64,000 nucleotides of DNA, taken from contig NC_084465.1 in NCBI RefSeq assembly GCF_027409185.1, forward strand, positions 31,599,864 to 31,663,863, in the 5' to 3' direction. Position 1 is the stretch's first letter, and every line of letters starts with the position of its first letter. The position numbers and the translations under genes are program-made. The notes under the pieces were generated by a model, which made no database searches, was not told the origin of the DNA, and saw only the letters and a program-made list of their open reading frames with translations. Shown here piece by piece: positions 1 to 12,883 of the stretch. Source of the stretch: Cynocephalus volans (Eukaryota > Chordata > Mammalia > Dermoptera > Cynocephalidae).

Positions 1-2637
1 AAAGCTTTCCCAATATCCAGTGCTTTCTCCTAGAAAGGGAAGGATGAACCACCCATAGCCAAAGGAACATACCCATGGACTGCTGGTGGATAGCTCTAGC
101 GTGTGATGGTGAATCGAAAGTCACCAAAATCTCAAATTCTACCCCAGCAGTAACAAGTACTCAATCTTGCTTCCCATAAACTCCTTTGAGTTCTTAGGAT
201 TGCAAAGTCTTATCTTTATTTTTTATTTATCTTTAATATTATTTAATTTGTAGCATCCCTTCCTGATATTTCCCTTAGCTTCCAAGTTTATGCCTCCTGT
301 TCCTTAGGAGATCATTCTCTGCTATCTCTCTTTTGACCATGATTTGCTTTAAGTCAGAACAAAGACAGGAATAAACATAAGATCACATATCTTGTGTTCA
401 GTTGTTTTCTTTTGTTATAGAGAATATAAGTCTGTATACAAATTCTGGAGAGAAAATCTCCTTAAACATATATATACATATAACTGCTTAAATGTGACAA
501 GGTAATATATGGTTCATTTCTGTATGGGATGCTTTGATGCATTATGTATCTCCTATTTTGTACTAATTCATCTTTCTTTTTCACGTCATTGACGCCTTTA
601 AGTTTCTTTCATTTATCAGACTGCTTATTCTATCAAATTTTTTTCAAATTCTTAGATCTAAGCTCAGAAACATTTATCATTCAGAATTTGCCTAGTGAAA
701 AATAAAACATTAATTGGAGTTGCACCAGTTTAGAAATTTACGGTCATTCTGACCCTATATTTGTTTTGTTTTGTTTTTTCCTGAGTAAAAAAGCATGAAA
801 TAGTTTATTTTCCTCTACATTTTCAGAGACTTCATGAATAAGAGAAAGCTGGACTAAAATAATTAGCTTGTCCAGAACAAAATGCAAGAAATTCCTCATC
901 TTTAATACTTGGATACTGACTTCTATAATATGAAAATATTTTTGTGCTTGTGTTATTATGCAATATTATGAGTATTAGTTTTTATTTGCTCATCTCAGAT
1001 TTCTTTTTGTAAACAATTATTATTTAGTGAAAGATACATATTGTGCTTGTAGATTATGAATATTTTACAATTGAATCTTTGCACAAAGGACACGCCACTT
1101 TTGTCTTCTTTTTTCCAAAATCTTAAGGTATAATTATCTGAACTATTTTTAGTTCCACTTCCTATTCTCTACAGTTATTTTACTCTCATATGGAGAGTTC
1201 ACTCTTTTTCTTACTGTTTTATAGTTTGTTTTTTCTCATTGTACTGTCTTACTTGATTAATAATAGAATTATAAAATATTCAAGATGTGAGGGATATTAG
1301 AAAACATTTCATCCAGTTCCATAGTTTTTCAAATGGAGAAAATTAAGTCAAAGAGTACAAGTCACAAAATCTGTTAGTACTCAGTCCAAATTATAAGATT
1401 TCCATTATTTTTATGGCAACATTTCATCTTTTAGATCTTTGTCCACAACCCAGAAACAGACAAAAAGTGAAAATAAAGAGGAAATACAGGAGAAAAAGTT
1501 CTACCATACTTGCTTACTCTCCCCTCCCCGGAATTTTCTGATCTTAGTCATTCACATTTTAATTTCTAAGAATTGTGGAAAACTGAAAACCTGAGTAGAA
1601 ACTCATTGTGACACATTTAATTTTACAGCTATTTTTTTATAAATTTTAGGTAAAAGCATAGAGACAATACTGATTAATAAGTAAACTTAAATGCATTATT
1701 TCCACTCACTTTTTTTCTTCTCTTTCTAACTCTGCTTTTTCATAATACATTGCTGTTATCTGGTGCATTGCAAAATCAATATTTTTGTTTGTTCCACTGA
1801 TCACATCTCTAACGTTTTTAAAAGAAAGATGATTATAAACTGAGTCAAATCACTTCTCTCTGTCAGGGCTCAGACCCTAAAAGATACTATGATAGACACA
1901 TTATTCTTCTACTCCCTGACTTAGCATAATGAACTATGGGAATATTAAACTAGGAATTTTTACATGAGAAATACTGGTAGAAAGTGGAGGATTTATAAAG
2001 GAACTGCTTAGTGAAATGCTAGAGAGCAAATAGTAGGATGGACACATTATTTTCATTTGTTAATTTACGCAAGCAGTCAAAAAGACCTACTGTGCACCCA
2101 GTGTATGCCAATCACTGTGCACTGAAAATACAAGGCTGAATAAACTAAGAATTATCTAATGTTCATTGATAGTAGGAGGTCAGTTCCAGAATGTCACAGT
2201 GTGAAACCACTCCCCTACAAAATGTTTACTTTCTAAAGAATTATAAATTGTGAAAGGATCAAATATGACTTCAGTACCCCTATTCCGCATCTTTTTCCAC
2301 CACCAATCATCTTGAGTGGCTCTCAGTCTAGCCCTGCTCTTGTGCAACTCTCAGAGAAAACTAGATGTAACCAAAAAATTTACACAAAGGTGTAAATCTT
2401 GATGAGTTAAACTTTGCCAGGATATTTCCAATTTATAGGGAATCTTGGAGAGGAATGATTAATCTGAATGAGCAGCTGCTGCTGGAAAACCTTCATCAGG
2501 GGAGATTTTTGGAGGCTGGAATTCTTATACATACTCCATCTATGTATAAGTTGCCTTTCCTGCAAACGAGTAAAGAGAGAGGATCCAGGATTGCCAACTG
2601 GCTGCTGTATTAGCCATGTTTTCTAGTTTCTGTATCT
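1..2637. other. AT-rich sequence without recognised gene
   Basis: No reading frame of note and no repeat family that I can name with confidence. Around 2085-2160 there is a stretch resembling the ancient L2/MIR-type phrase for a size-variable 3' end (gtgcacccagtgtatgcca), too weak to annotate separately. The sequence is otherwise low-GC with short homopolymer runs, typical of mammalian intergenic or intronic DNA. Confidence 0.5.
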
Positions 2638-3070
2638 GATGTTTTGACATCTGAAGCCTTGAGACCAGGCCTGCTAAATCCTAGAGATAGCAAACAAGCC
2701 AGCCTGGAGCATGCCTTTGATAGGCAAACTAACCAATCTACAGCCCAAGTCTTCCTTATAAGGTACTAACTCCCTGCCCTAATCACCCCAGGGTCAGGCA
2801 TCAAACAAAAGGAATAGCTGCTGTACTCCAGAGCCTCCTAAGGTTATTTAAACTAGCTAATCCTAACCTGGTCAGCCACCTTAGCTTGTTTCTTCTATTC
2901 CTCCTTTTAAACCCTAATAAAGCCCTTCTTGCAGTTCCTCTGGCGCTGCCCATGACTGACCTTGGTGTTCTCTTCTGTGGCCGCATGTTGTTAACATGGC
3001 CAGCCCCTCTTGGGAACTATGAGTAATAAACTCTCTTTTTAATGGCAAAGATCTCTGTTGGCCTCAGCAT
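2638..3070 (+). mobile_element. Solo LTR-like fragment (ERV1-type)
   Basis: The block is richer in GC than its surroundings and has LTR architecture read on the plus strand: CCAAT-like motifs (aaccaatc near 2731), an AATAAA signal near 2917 (ctaataaagcc), and a second AATAAA-type signal near 3024 (gtaataaactctc) just before a run ending in CA. No internal retroviral coding sequence adjoins it, so it is a solo LTR or fragment. Boundaries are approximate, and no target-site duplication was confirmed. The family is inferred only from the general look of gammaretrovirus-like LTRs. Confidence 0.5.
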
Positions 3071-4417
3071 ACCTAAACAGAACCAAAATCATTTTAGAAC
3101 AGCCACCAAGTTGTCATCTGGATCTGCACCAACCCCTGGAGACAGATTGAATTGTAAAGCTGAACCAACAGTCAGTCCACATTCACGGCATTTCTTGAGA
3201 GTCTGTTGGGCATCAAATACTGAAGGATACAAGTAAACGAGCTCTGACAGCTCTTCATATCAAGGCTTTTATGGTTCTCATGGGGACAAAGAAAGTACAT
3301 ACACAAAAATAAGCATTACAAGCCGGTACTAACATGTGCGATGAATACATATCAAAATAGAATATTTCCAAAGCTTATTAGTAAATGAAAAATAGAAATA
3401 ATAAATATGCCCCTTCTCTTTTCAACAGCATGAGCAAAGAGAGAGAAGGGACATTGGAAGACTTCCAGAACAAGTAAATTGGCTGGAAGAACAAAGGGGT
3501 GGGATTCAAACTGGAAAGGTATAATTGGGAAGGAGGAATGAGGACTAGGCAGAAGGAGGAAATATTGGGTATTCTCTTCCACTCAGAAGCCTTCTGTGCC
3601 AGGCTTTTCAGAATTGGGTGAAAATAGTTAGGACCTAAATTCTTTCCCAAATGTATGACTAAAATTTTCAGAATGTGAATGGAAAAGACGTATCATATTC
3701 CTGAAGAAGCGGATCCAATAATGTAATTATGTGACTTTCCCCAAATTTACGTATTTAATGTAATTTTCACAATAATGTTAATAGCACATTCTTTTGGGTT
3801 AATTAAACTGAGAAAGTAGTTTTAAAGTTTATGTAGTAGATAAAATACACAAGAATATTGGGGTTAAATGTGAAGACAAGTAATAAGAGGATTCTCCTTT
3901 CTCAAACTAAAATAATTTAAAGTGCACAATTTTGTTGTCAGATGAGTCAGATAGATGAAAAAGCACACAAATCCCAGAAAAAATCTGAAAGAATAGAAAT
4001 TTGTAGTATTTGGTAAATGTGGTCTTTCAAATTCGGAGACAGATTATTTAATAGTTTTGGAACAAGTAGCTAATAATTGAAAAAGAGAAGTGAACTTAGA
4101 CTTCTAATTTATACCTTATAGGAAAATAGACTATAAACAGTTTATATTTGAATGTGAAAAAAAAATCAGACAGTAAAATCTTTAGAAATCATGCCTGAGA
4201 GAAAGAGAAAGAAAAAAATTAATACAGGAAATGTAGTAAAATGTTAGCATTTGAGGAAGCTGGGAATTCTTCACAGTATTTTACAACTTTGTGTTAGTCA
4301 AAATCATTTCAAGATAAATGTTTAAAAAATGAATCAAAAATATGCATACACATCATAATTTGTTTAATGACAAAAGTTAGAAATATTGGCAACATAAGTG
4401 ATATATGAAAAGTCACT
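3071..4417. other. No recognised feature
   Basis: AT-rich. Short open frames on the minus strand around 3352-3650 are low-complexity (Phe/Leu/Ser/Pro-rich) with no recognisable domain, and look like chance frames. Confidence 0.5.
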
Positions 4418-4855
4418 GTCTCAGTCTGTTTTCTGTCACTTAGAATAGAATATCTGAAACTGGTTAATTTATAAAGAAAAGAAATTTATTTCTTAAACTT
4501 TTGAAGGCTGGAAAGTCCAAAGCCAAAGTGCACCTGGTGAGGGTCTTATTCCTGGTGGGGACTGTCTGTGGAATCCTGAGGCAGAGCAGAGCACTACTTG
4601 GCTAAAAAGCAAGAGCATGTTAACGTGCTAGCTCAGGTCTCCTTTCCTTACCTTATAAAAGCCACCAGTTCCACTCCCATGACAACCCATTAATTCATTA
4701 ACCCGTTAGTCCATTGATCTATGAATGGTTGAATCTATTCAGAAGGGCATGGCCCTCATAATCCAATCACCTCTTAAAGGCCCTACCTCTCAATACTGCC
4801 TCATTGGAGATTAAGTTTCAACATGAGTTTTGAAGGCAACATTCAAATCACAGCA
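4418..4855 (-). mobile_element. MaLR LTR (MST/MLT1-type), antisense
   Basis: Read on the plus strand it carries the reverse-complement signature of mammalian ERVL-MaLR LTRs: a cagtctgttttctgtcac opening, then ctgaaactggttaattta with an A-rich gaaatttatttc, and the phrases caatcacctcttaaaggcc and gattaagtttcaacatgag near the end. Ends fit TG...CA. A solo LTR with no internal region. Age is old, with many substitutions from the consensus as I recall it. Confidence 0.75.
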
Positions 4856-5229
4856 GTCACTTATCATTAATCCCTGAAGGATTCTCACAATCAAAAGAAA
4901 AAGACCTGTATCCCAATAGAACAGTAGGCAGAGCACATATAGTAAACAGATAATTTGCAAGAGAAGAAACTTAAAGATCCAATAAATGCGTTAAAATCCA
5001 CTCTCACTAATAAAAAGCTAAAATAAAATAACTGTAAGTTTGCCAAATTAAAAAAAAATTTAATGAGAATGTTATATATTGGCATGAGAATGCAGAAAAA
5101 TGAACACCCTCATAAATTTATAATGGGAGTATTTACCAGAAATCTTCAAATGAGTTGTCTGGTAATAAAAATGAGTACAAAAGTATTCTAAGTAAAAAAT
5201 AAGCCCAAAAATATTCTAGGTGATTTGCA

Positions 5230-5358
5230 TTATTGTAGTAATTATTATTCATACTTTACAGATGAGAAAATTAGGCACAGAGGGATCGAGTAACATGCTC
5301 AAGGTAACAAAGTAGCATTGTAACCCAAGAAATTTTTACTACTACAACACTCTGCCAC
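5230..5358 (-). repeat. MIR SINE fragment, antisense
   Basis: The plus strand shows the typical reverse MIR core: actttacagatgagaaaatt, aggcacagag, a degenerate aacatgctcaaggtaac and an acactctgccac end. MIR is an ancient tRNA-derived SINE shared by all mammals. The copy is degraded and partial. Confidence 0.65.
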
Positions 5359-5504
5359 CAATGATTTCAATTATAAACACATAAAATCTTTAACTATTTT
5401 GTGGATAACAAATAAAAAATAAGATAATATCTGAAAGTGATGAATTATAAAGAAAACAGGATAATGAGATCAAAAGTAATATATGACTTTATAAATCCTT
5501 GTTT

Positions 5505-5595
5505 AATCTTATGAAGTATCATCATTAACTCTGAGAAGTAAAAAAATCATGGTACATGAAAGTGTTAAGTGACTTCTCCAAGGTTATACAGGGAG
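5505..5595 (-). repeat. Degraded MIR fragment, antisense
   Basis: A short stretch with gtgttaagtgacttctccaa followed by ggttatacaggg, matching the reverse MIR core. Very degraded; low confidence. Confidence 0.4.
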
Positions 5596-5940
5596 AATTA
5601 CATAAAGATGTCTACTAAACAAATTAGAAAAAGTAATCATAAAGTAATATATATGAAGTATGCAATATATCTAAAGTATAATCTCATTTGAAGAAAAATT
5701 GTAAAAATACAAATATATTCACATGTGCATTTATAAACATATTTTAATTTTTATATATTAATCTAGTCATATATGTATGTGTGTGTAATGTTATACCAAA
5801 GGAACACTAGTAAAGTTCACAAATGACCTACACATTATTTCTCACATCTTATTTTATGTCATTTCTCTGAAGTATATGGCACTGTTGCCTACTACTTCTT
5901 TTTGTCCTGTTAGGTTAAAAGTATTTAATTAGGAGTTCTA

Positions 5941-6300
5941 TGATCTGAGTGTTTGTGTTCCCCCAAAATTTGTAAGTTGAAACTTAATCATCAATGTGAT
6001 GGTATTAGGAGGTGAGGTCTTTGGGAGTTGATTAGGTCATGAGTACAGAGCCCTTATAAATGGAATTAGTGCCTATAAGGGAGACCCCAAATAGCTCCCT
6101 CCCCAATTCAGTCACATGAGGATACAGCAAAAAAGATTGCTGTCTATGAAAAAGGAAGTGGGGCCTCACCAGACGTGAATTTGCCAGCACCTTGATCTTG
6201 GACTTCCCAGCCTCCAGAACTGTGAGAAATAAATTTCTGTTCTTTGTAAGCTACCCAGTTTATGTTATTTTATTATAGCAGCCCAAAAGGCCTAAGGTCA
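5941..6300 (+). mobile_element. MaLR LTR (MLT1/MST-type)
   Basis: The plus strand reads as a nearly complete MaLR LTR. It has a TG start, the phrase tgttcccccaaaatttgtaa, then attaggaggtgaggtctttg, a tgaggatacagc segment, ccttgatcttggacttccca, a polyadenylation-like aataaatttct near 6228, and a CA end at 6300. No internal ERV sequence follows. Same superfamily as the copies at 4418, 17297, 52312 and 60690. Confidence 0.8.
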
Positions 6301-6414
6301 AGATTTTTTTTATCATGTTTTTTATTGAATGTTTATAATTTATTGTCAAATATTTAAAATAGGGAGACATATGAAAATATGTAAATATACATTTAGAAAT
6401 AAAATATTTCCTAT

Positions 6415-7050
6415 ATGCAGTCATGCATCCCTTAACAACAGGAATATGTTCTGAGAAATGCATCCTTAGGCAATTTTGTCATTGTGTGAACATCATAGAG
6501 TGTACTTTTGCAAACCTAGATGGTAGAGCCTAGACTATACACACCTGGGCTATATGATATAGCCTATTGCACCTAGGCTACAAACCTGTACTGAATACTG
6601 TAGGCAATTGTAACAAAATGGTAAGTATTTGTGTATCTAGACATATCTAAATATAAAAATGGTATAGTTAAACATCAGATATAAAAGATAAAAAAAAAAT
6701 AATAATGGTACACCTGTACAGGGCACTTACCACAAACAGAGCTTACAGGACTGGAAGTTGTTCTGGGTGGGTCAGTGAGTGGTGAGTGAAAGTGAAGGCC
6801 TAGGACATGATTGTACACTTCTATAGACTTTATACACACTGTGCACTTAGGCTACAGTAAATTTATTTAAAAGTTTTTTCTTCAATTAGTTATTAACGTT
6901 AGCTTACTGTAATTTTTTTAATGTATAAACTTTCTAAATTCTTTTTTAAATTAAGACCATTTTGTAATAACAGTTAACTTAAAAGACAAATACATTGTGC
7001 AACTGTACAAAAATATTTTCTTTCCTTATATTCTTATTCTATAAGCTACA
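6415..7050 (+). mobile_element. Tigger/pogo-like non-autonomous DNA transposon (MER44-like)
   Basis: The segment starts with agtcatgcatcccttaacaa and continues with ttctgagaaatgcatcctta, gaacatcatagagtgtac and several ctaggcta repeats, phrases I associate with a MER44/Tigger7-like element. It has no coding capacity. The 3' part (6840-7050) is AT-rich and its assignment is weak. Subfamily is from memory. Confidence 0.55.
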
Positions 7051-7737
7051 CTTGAAAGGACTTTGATCCATAAGGAGACCAAGTCAGGCGAGATTTCCAG
7101 GCTATAAAGGGACAGGATAGTAGTCTTGCTTGGGGGCAAAGTTGCAGTTCACAAATTGAAATCTTTTGTGATGTGGCACAGTCAGAACCCCAGGGCCTTC
7201 AAGCAAGGATAGCCTTGACAGCTTGTATCTCTTCCTCTCTCTCCTCCTTTTCCCCAACATAACTTAAGTCAATAGTATTATCTTTCTTAATATTTATCGT
7301 TATACTGTTAAATGTGCTTTTATCTCTGAATTGTCAGCTTTAAGTTGTATTGTTCAATTCAGCTATTACAGATGGAAAAGCTCATGTGCTTATTCTATCT
7401 CCCATCACATTGGTCTTCCTACAACTCAAAGACTCCCTTTATCTACTTGTTTTCCCCAAACATGGCATTTCTGTGGGTTTCTCCATACAGCTGCAACTTT
7501 TCCTCTTTCCAAAGCAAAATCGAATCAGCAGGCTTCTGAGGCTCGCTTGTATTTCCTAACCACGTCCCCCAGAGTGACCCTCTCATGTCCAGGAGCTGAG
7601 CTTTGCTGCCACTTTCTGAGATTTGCCATGGCTGGACCCCTAACCTTCTGTTGCTTCTTTTTCTACCAATTCTTGTAAGCTTGGCTCTGTTTAATCTCAG
7701 TCCTGTTCCCTAGAATTTCTTCTCCCACTTTTGCACT
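7051..7737. other. No recognised gene; unclassified sequence
   Basis: Three overlapping open frames lie at 7331-7678 in different phases. They are Ser/Phe/Cys-rich, share no recognisable domain and overlap one another, so I treat them as chance. A degraded old repeat is possible. Confidence 0.45.
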
Positions 7738-8550
7738 TTCTTTTGGATATATACCCAGAAGTGGGGTTGTTGGACCATGTAATCATTCTATTTTTAATTT
7801 TTTGAGAAACTTTCATACTGTTTTCCATAATGGCTGCACTAATTTACCTTCCCGCCAACAGTATACAAGATTTTCTTTTTCTCCACATCCTTGCTAACAC
7901 TTGTTTTTTGTCTTATTGGTAACAGCCATTCTAACAGGAGTGAGGTGATATCTCAGTGTGGTTTTGATTTGCATTTCTCTGATGATTAGTAATGTTGAGC
8001 ATTTTTTCATGTGCCTGTTGACCATTTGTGTCTTTTGAAAAATGTCTATTCAGATCTTTTGCCCATGTTTTAATGGGATTATTTGTTTTCTTGCTATTGA
8101 GTTATTTGAGTGCCTTACGTATTTTGGATGTTAACTTCTTATTAGATGTATGTTTTGCAAATATTTTCTCCCATTCTGTAAGTGGTCTTTTAACTCTGCT
8201 GATTGTTTCCTTTGCTGTGCAGAAGCTGTTTAGTTTGATGCAATCCCATTTGTCTATTTTATTTTTGTTGCCTATACTTTGGGAAGCGTATTCAAGAAAT
8301 CTTTACCCAAACCAGTTTCACAAAGCATTTTCCCTATGTTTGTTTCTAGTAGTTTTATAATTTCAGGTCTTAAATTTGTCTTTAATTGATTTTGAGTTAA
8401 TTTTTTATATATGGTGTGAGATGATGATACAATTTTATTCTTCTGCATGTACATATCTTGTTTTTCCAGCATCGCTTATTGAAGAGACTATCCTTTTCCC
8501 ATTGTGTGTTTCTGGCACCTTTGCTGAAGATCAATTGATAGTAAATTCAC
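7738..8550 (-). mobile_element. L1 ORF2 3'-part, antisense
   Basis: On the plus strand this is the familiar reverse complement of the end of L1 ORF2: ggatatatacccagaagtgg, then ttccataatggctgcac, tttgatttgcatttctctga and ttttgaaaaatgtctattca. In sense orientation these give the C-terminal ORF2 region that ends shortly after the reverse transcriptase. The frame is broken by substitutions. An open frame on the other strand (8028-8360) is antisense to this and not a gene. Confidence 0.85.
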
Positions 8551-8905
8551 ATTCTGTACATTTCTTTATACCTTTATTTTTCATGTATGTATCACCAATA
8601 AACAGGATATTTTCTACATGTTTTCAAACCTTACATAAATGGTATTATCGTTTATGTTTTCTCTTCTATTTGTTCTGGTGTTCTTCAACATTTTTATGTA
8701 AGATTTTTTCCATATTGATATATGTAATTCTAGTTCATTCATTCTCAGTGATATACAACATAATCTCACACAATTATTGTATACACTCTTTTGGTAGATT
8801 TTTTTATTTGGTATTAAAAATAGTACTCCTATGAGCATTCTTATTCTTCCCTCCTTGTGTATATGTGTACACAAAGAATTAGAATTATTAGGACATAGGC
8901 TACTG
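8551..8905 (-). mobile_element. Older L1M fragment, antisense
   Basis: Phrases such as accttacataaatggtatta and ctcctatgagcattcttatt occur in reverse-oriented old L1M elements (the conserved ORF2 tail and 3' region). More diverged than the adjacent 7738-8550 segment, suggesting either a second insertion or an old family. Boundaries are approximate. Confidence 0.5.
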
Positions 8906-8924
8906 TGGTAGATTTTATTATTTT

Positions 8925-9310
8925 CTCACAATTCTCTTTTTCTTTCCTTTCCTTGTCATCATTCCTCTGTGGGTAAAGCATATTTCCCAACTATGCTGAC
9001 TTTGGACATGGCCAGGTGACTTGCTTTAGCCAATAGACACAAGCTTATGTAATACATGGTTCATACAATAATGATTTACATGTGTTTATGTGGTTTGGCC
9101 AGACACTGTGAATTTCAGCTCTGCACCATGAGAAAAAGCATGTTCCAGGCAGGCCTGGTCCTAGAAGAAGAGACATATGAAATAGACATGAGTCTTATCT
9201 CCAGCCTTGAACAAAACTTCCCCAACTACCCTCAGACCTATGAGCAAATGAAAAAGGTGTCATTGAAGGCACTGAGATTTGTCTTAGTTGGGGGTGTCTT
9301 CAGAAACAGT
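8925..9310 (+). mobile_element. Degenerate LTR-like repeat (MLT1-like)
   Basis: Contains tgactttggacatggccagg, gacttgctttagccaatag and, near the end, aaggcactgagatttgtc, the order found in a widespread old mammalian LTR with a 'vehicle' CCAAT box and a 3' 'cactgagattt' motif. Strongly diverged. An open frame at 9056-9316 runs through it without a recognisable domain, and I do not call it a gene. Confidence 0.4.
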
Positions 9311-9555
9311 TCCTGAAATAAAGATTGAGTATGCATAATGTATTAAGGATATGCAAGATCACTGACAGTGAAGAAGGGAGGTTGTAAAGGGAAGAGAAGA
9401 GAAGGAAATGACAAGAATGCATTTTAAAATCAACTTTCATGCTAGACGACTGAAGCTTATCTCACAGGGAAGCTCTGGGAAAGGGTAGAAAGCATGTACC
9501 TCAGAGCTTTCCCAGTCAAGGAAAAAGAGAGACAGGGTATGTTTACCCCCATAGT

Positions 9556-10255
9556 TGTCAAATTACTGGCTAACAGAAGCCTGTGGCAGATATTAATTCC
9601 CAGGCACTTCTGGCCCACTGTGTGATTGGACAACGTGAGATCTAAAAACCTAAGGACAGCTGTCTAACAATGATGCAAATGCTGGCTGGTGTAAGTCTGG
9701 TGCCCGGCTGGGATGCACAGAAATGGCAAGGAGATCCAAGAGGATATGAACAGACTACTGACTGCATCTGTTATAGGACTGCTTGCTAGAATGCTTTGTG
9801 TAGAGTAATAAAAACTGACTGTGGCTTGACACAATTTCAAGTACTATTCCCTGCCCCAATGGCTCAAGCCAGAGGCCAGAGATAAAGACTTAGGGCATCT
9901 TTCCTGCCTGGCAGGCTTGGGCTGCCAGCTTTCTCACTGCTACCTTTAAACAGATCATTCAGAAATTGGCCCAAGAACTTAAAGTGACCACCGCTCAGTC
10001 ACAGTGTGACCTCTTGAAACTAGTGCCGGCTCACTTTAAATCTGCCAATTAAAACTCCCCATGGGAAATCTGTTTGGATGACTCCCTGGACCTAACAAAG
10101 GCGCTGGCCCACTGGTTCTCTCTGTCTCTGTCTCTTTCTCTCTGTCTGTGCCCCCTGACCTTCATGTGTGTATATGTGTGTGTGTGTAATAAAAACTCTT
10201 AAACTTTCACATTGTGGTTGTGTCATTGAGGCCTTGCCTGCAATCCAGCCACTCA
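9556..10255 (+). mobile_element. LTR-like element (ERV, unclassified)
   Basis: This relatively GC-richer block ends with an AATAAA signal at about 10189 (gtaataaaaactct) followed about 60 bp later by a CA-ending phrase (aatccagccactca), the layout of R/U5 in a retroviral LTR. A CT/TG microsatellite (10125-10185) lies just upstream of the signal. A second AATAAA-type signal occurs near 9808. I cannot name the family. The 5' boundary is a guess and no duplication was confirmed. Confidence 0.5.
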
Positions 10256-10544
10256 TAGTGGCACATAGTGAACTATGTTCAACTGAAAACAGACCAAATA
10301 GAGTTGTTTAAACTGTCATTTAAATGTTTTCTAAAATTCTATTTTTTGCTAAAGAAAACCCTTGCTTTTGAAACATTTAGAGCCACATAATTTATTGATT
10401 TTACCTGGGCACTTTTAGAAGACAAAAACTTATTTTTCCAAAACTTACGAAGATCCTCAGGTTTCTTTCTGAACATTTATATTCTTTATCTTCAATTTCT
10501 TAAATTAATTAACTGAAAGCATGTTCCAAACATTTTTTTTTTTA

Positions 10545-11440
10545 AGTTGTAAAAGTACTGCAATGTATTACCTGTACTCTCCACTCAGTTTCCCAGGTGT
10601 TAACATTTTTACATAACCATAATATAATTATCAAAATCAGGAAACTAAGATTAATACAACACTATCAGATAATCTACAAACATTGTTTAGATTTTCTAAT
10701 TTATGGAGATCATTTAAATTTTCCTGATTTTCTAGTGCAGAACATTTGCATTTCAAAGTCACATGTTTTTAGTCTCCTTTAACTGGCACACTTAGTTCCT
10801 CAGTTTTTCTTTGTTTTTATGACCAGAAAACTTTTGAAAAATATTGGCTTTTAATTTTAAAAATGTCCCTCCCTTGATTTGAGTTTCTCTCATATTTTCT
10901 TATGATTGAATTCAGGTTATACATGTTTTGCAAGAATATCCCAGCAGTGATGTTATGTCCTCAAGCATCACTTAATAGGTACATGATATTAATTTGTTCC
11001 ATTACTGATGATAACTTTGATTACTTGGTTAAAATGGTATCTGCCAGGTTTCTTGACTGTAAAGTTATTTTTTTCCTTTGTAATAGAGAAGTCTATTATG
11101 GGAAAATAATTTTAGACTATATAAATATCCTGTTTCTCACATACTTTTGCCCACTAATCTTAGCATCCTTTCATGATTCTGGCTTGGATCAATTGTTACA
11201 GTGGTGTTTACTAATGCTGATTTTCCATTTCCATCATTATTTTACATTTGTTAGTTGGGATTTTACCATAAGGAATAGCATTCCCTTTTTCTTATTTATT
11301 TACTGGTATATTTATATCAGCAGAAACTCAGAATCTTACTATTTGGTGAATTATAATCCATTACTATCACAATTTTTATATCTCAAATTGCCTCAGATTT
11401 GGCCATCTGGTATACCTTTGAGTTCTTGTCATTTTTGACC
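10545..11440 (-). mobile_element. Old L1 (L1ME-type) 3' region, antisense
   Basis: The plus strand carries the reverse complement of the conserved L1ME 3'UTR: tgttaacatttttacataac, cacatgtttttagtctcct, gtatctgccaggtttcttga, aatatcctgtttctcac and cttttgcccactaatctta. The 178-residue open frame on the plus strand (10902-11438) is antisense to this and has no domain. The same 3'UTR family recurs at 46590-47940. Confidence 0.75.
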
Positions 11441-11637
11441 AGCAAATCACCAAAGCTGGCGGTGGACTTTGGTCCCCCAGAAACAATACCCCACACCTGA
11501 AATCAACTATTTATTTTAAAAACCCTGATTACTTTTATTTAAAAATCGTATTTAAAAACCAATATCTGGGTACTAAGTATGCTCATTAGTACTGGGATAT
11601 CATTGCTTCTAGGGTCTTTCAGGGACAAAGCTAGGAA

Positions 11638-11638
<1 letters not shown>

Positions 11639-11681
<43 letters not shown>

Positions 11682-11706
11682 CCATATATATATATATATA
11701 TATATG
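11639..11706. repeat. (TA)n-(TG)n-(TA)n microsatellite
   Basis: About 12 TA dinucleotides, then about 9 TG, a short cca interruption, then about 11 TA. A compound alternating purine-pyrimidine tract; the TA arms can form a cruciform and the TG centre favours left-handed DNA. Likely length-polymorphic. Confidence 0.9.
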
Positions 11707-11782
11707 TCCTTAAATTCATACTGATATCTCCAATTTCAATCTAATACCACAATGTTCATTTCATCCTAACCCTTTCACTTAT

Positions 11783-12369
11783 TGTATTAGTCAAGGTTCT
11801 CCAGAGAGACAGACTCAATAGGAGATAGACAGATAGATAGATAGATAAGAAAAAGATAAATAGATGAGAGGAAATTTATTAGAGTAATTGGCTTGCATGA
11901 TTATGGAGGCTGAGAAGTCCCACAAAAGGCCATGTGCAAGCTGGAGATCCAGGGAAGTTGATGGCTTGCTTCACTCCAAGCCTGAAGGTCTCACAACCAG
12001 GGGAATTGACGGCGTAATTCCCAGTCCTAGGCAGAAAACCTGAGAACCTGGGGGGCTGCTAGTATATACCAAAGTCCAAAGGTTCCGGAACCTGAAGTTC
12101 TGATACCCAAAAGCAGGAGAAAAAGGGTCCCCGCTTCCAGGAAAGAATGCAAATCTACCTTTCTTCTGCCTTTTTGTTCTATCTGAACCCCCAGCCAACT
12201 TGATGTTGCCCAACCATACTGAGGACAGATCTTCCCCCATTCAGTCCACCAACTCACAGGCCAATTTCCTCTGGAAACACCCTCACAGACACACACAGAA
12301 ATAATGATTTACCAGTTACCTAGGTGTCCCTTAATCTCATCAAGTTGACACCAAAATTTAACTATCACA
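11783..12369 (-). mobile_element. ERVL solo LTR (MLT2-type), antisense
   Basis: The plus strand opens with tgtattagtcaaggttctcc and closes with aaaatttaactatcaca, the reverse complement of the MLT2 family of ERVL LTRs (sense start TGTGATAGTT). Internal phrases agree: gattatggaggctgagaagt, agctggagatccaggga, ctttttgttctatctgaac and acaccctcacagacacac. A 4-bp TTAT direct repeat flanks it (11779-11782 and 12370-12373). A GATA microsatellite (11827-11850) lies inside the 5' edge. No internal ERV sequence, so a solo LTR. Confidence 0.85.
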
Positions 12370-12883
12370 TTATTTATAACTTCTTTCTTCAACAGTGAGA
12401 TACTCGGCTTCCATTATCCACAATACATGTGTTTATTTATTCAATCCTAAAACTACATGAAGTAGTTTTATACTGCTGTGAAAAACTAACATGCTAACTA
12501 GGGTGCAATATTTATAGTTCTTTTTATCTTTAGACTTAGAGTATAGCATTAAAAAACTGTTTTCCAAGCTACTTAGATTGGATTTTTTTCTTTTCCGTCC
12601 TTCACTGTGCTCATGCTACTCATTTGTCAAACAAGTGGTTCATTTGTTTCTGTTTGTATTCCCTCTTGCTCCCCACCCCCCATATTTTTTTTTTTTTTTT
12701 TTGCATCTGTGAAACATTAATATGGGTCTAAAAGTCAGTTTATATTTGAAAATATATGTAAGCATGGTCAAACAAACGTGTACGTAAATATACAAAAAGG
12801 TGTATTCAGAGAAGTATCACTCCCATCTCTATTATCCCATCCTTTCCACCCATCTCCTTATTTCTCAGATGATGAATAGCATG

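Noticed and set aside
8028..8834. Plus-strand open frames of 110 and 152 codons
   Set aside because: They lie antisense to L1 ORF2 and are hydrophobic by composition; no protein family recognised.
10902..11438. Open frame of 178 codons
   Set aside because: Antisense to an old L1ME 3' region; no domain and no coding context.
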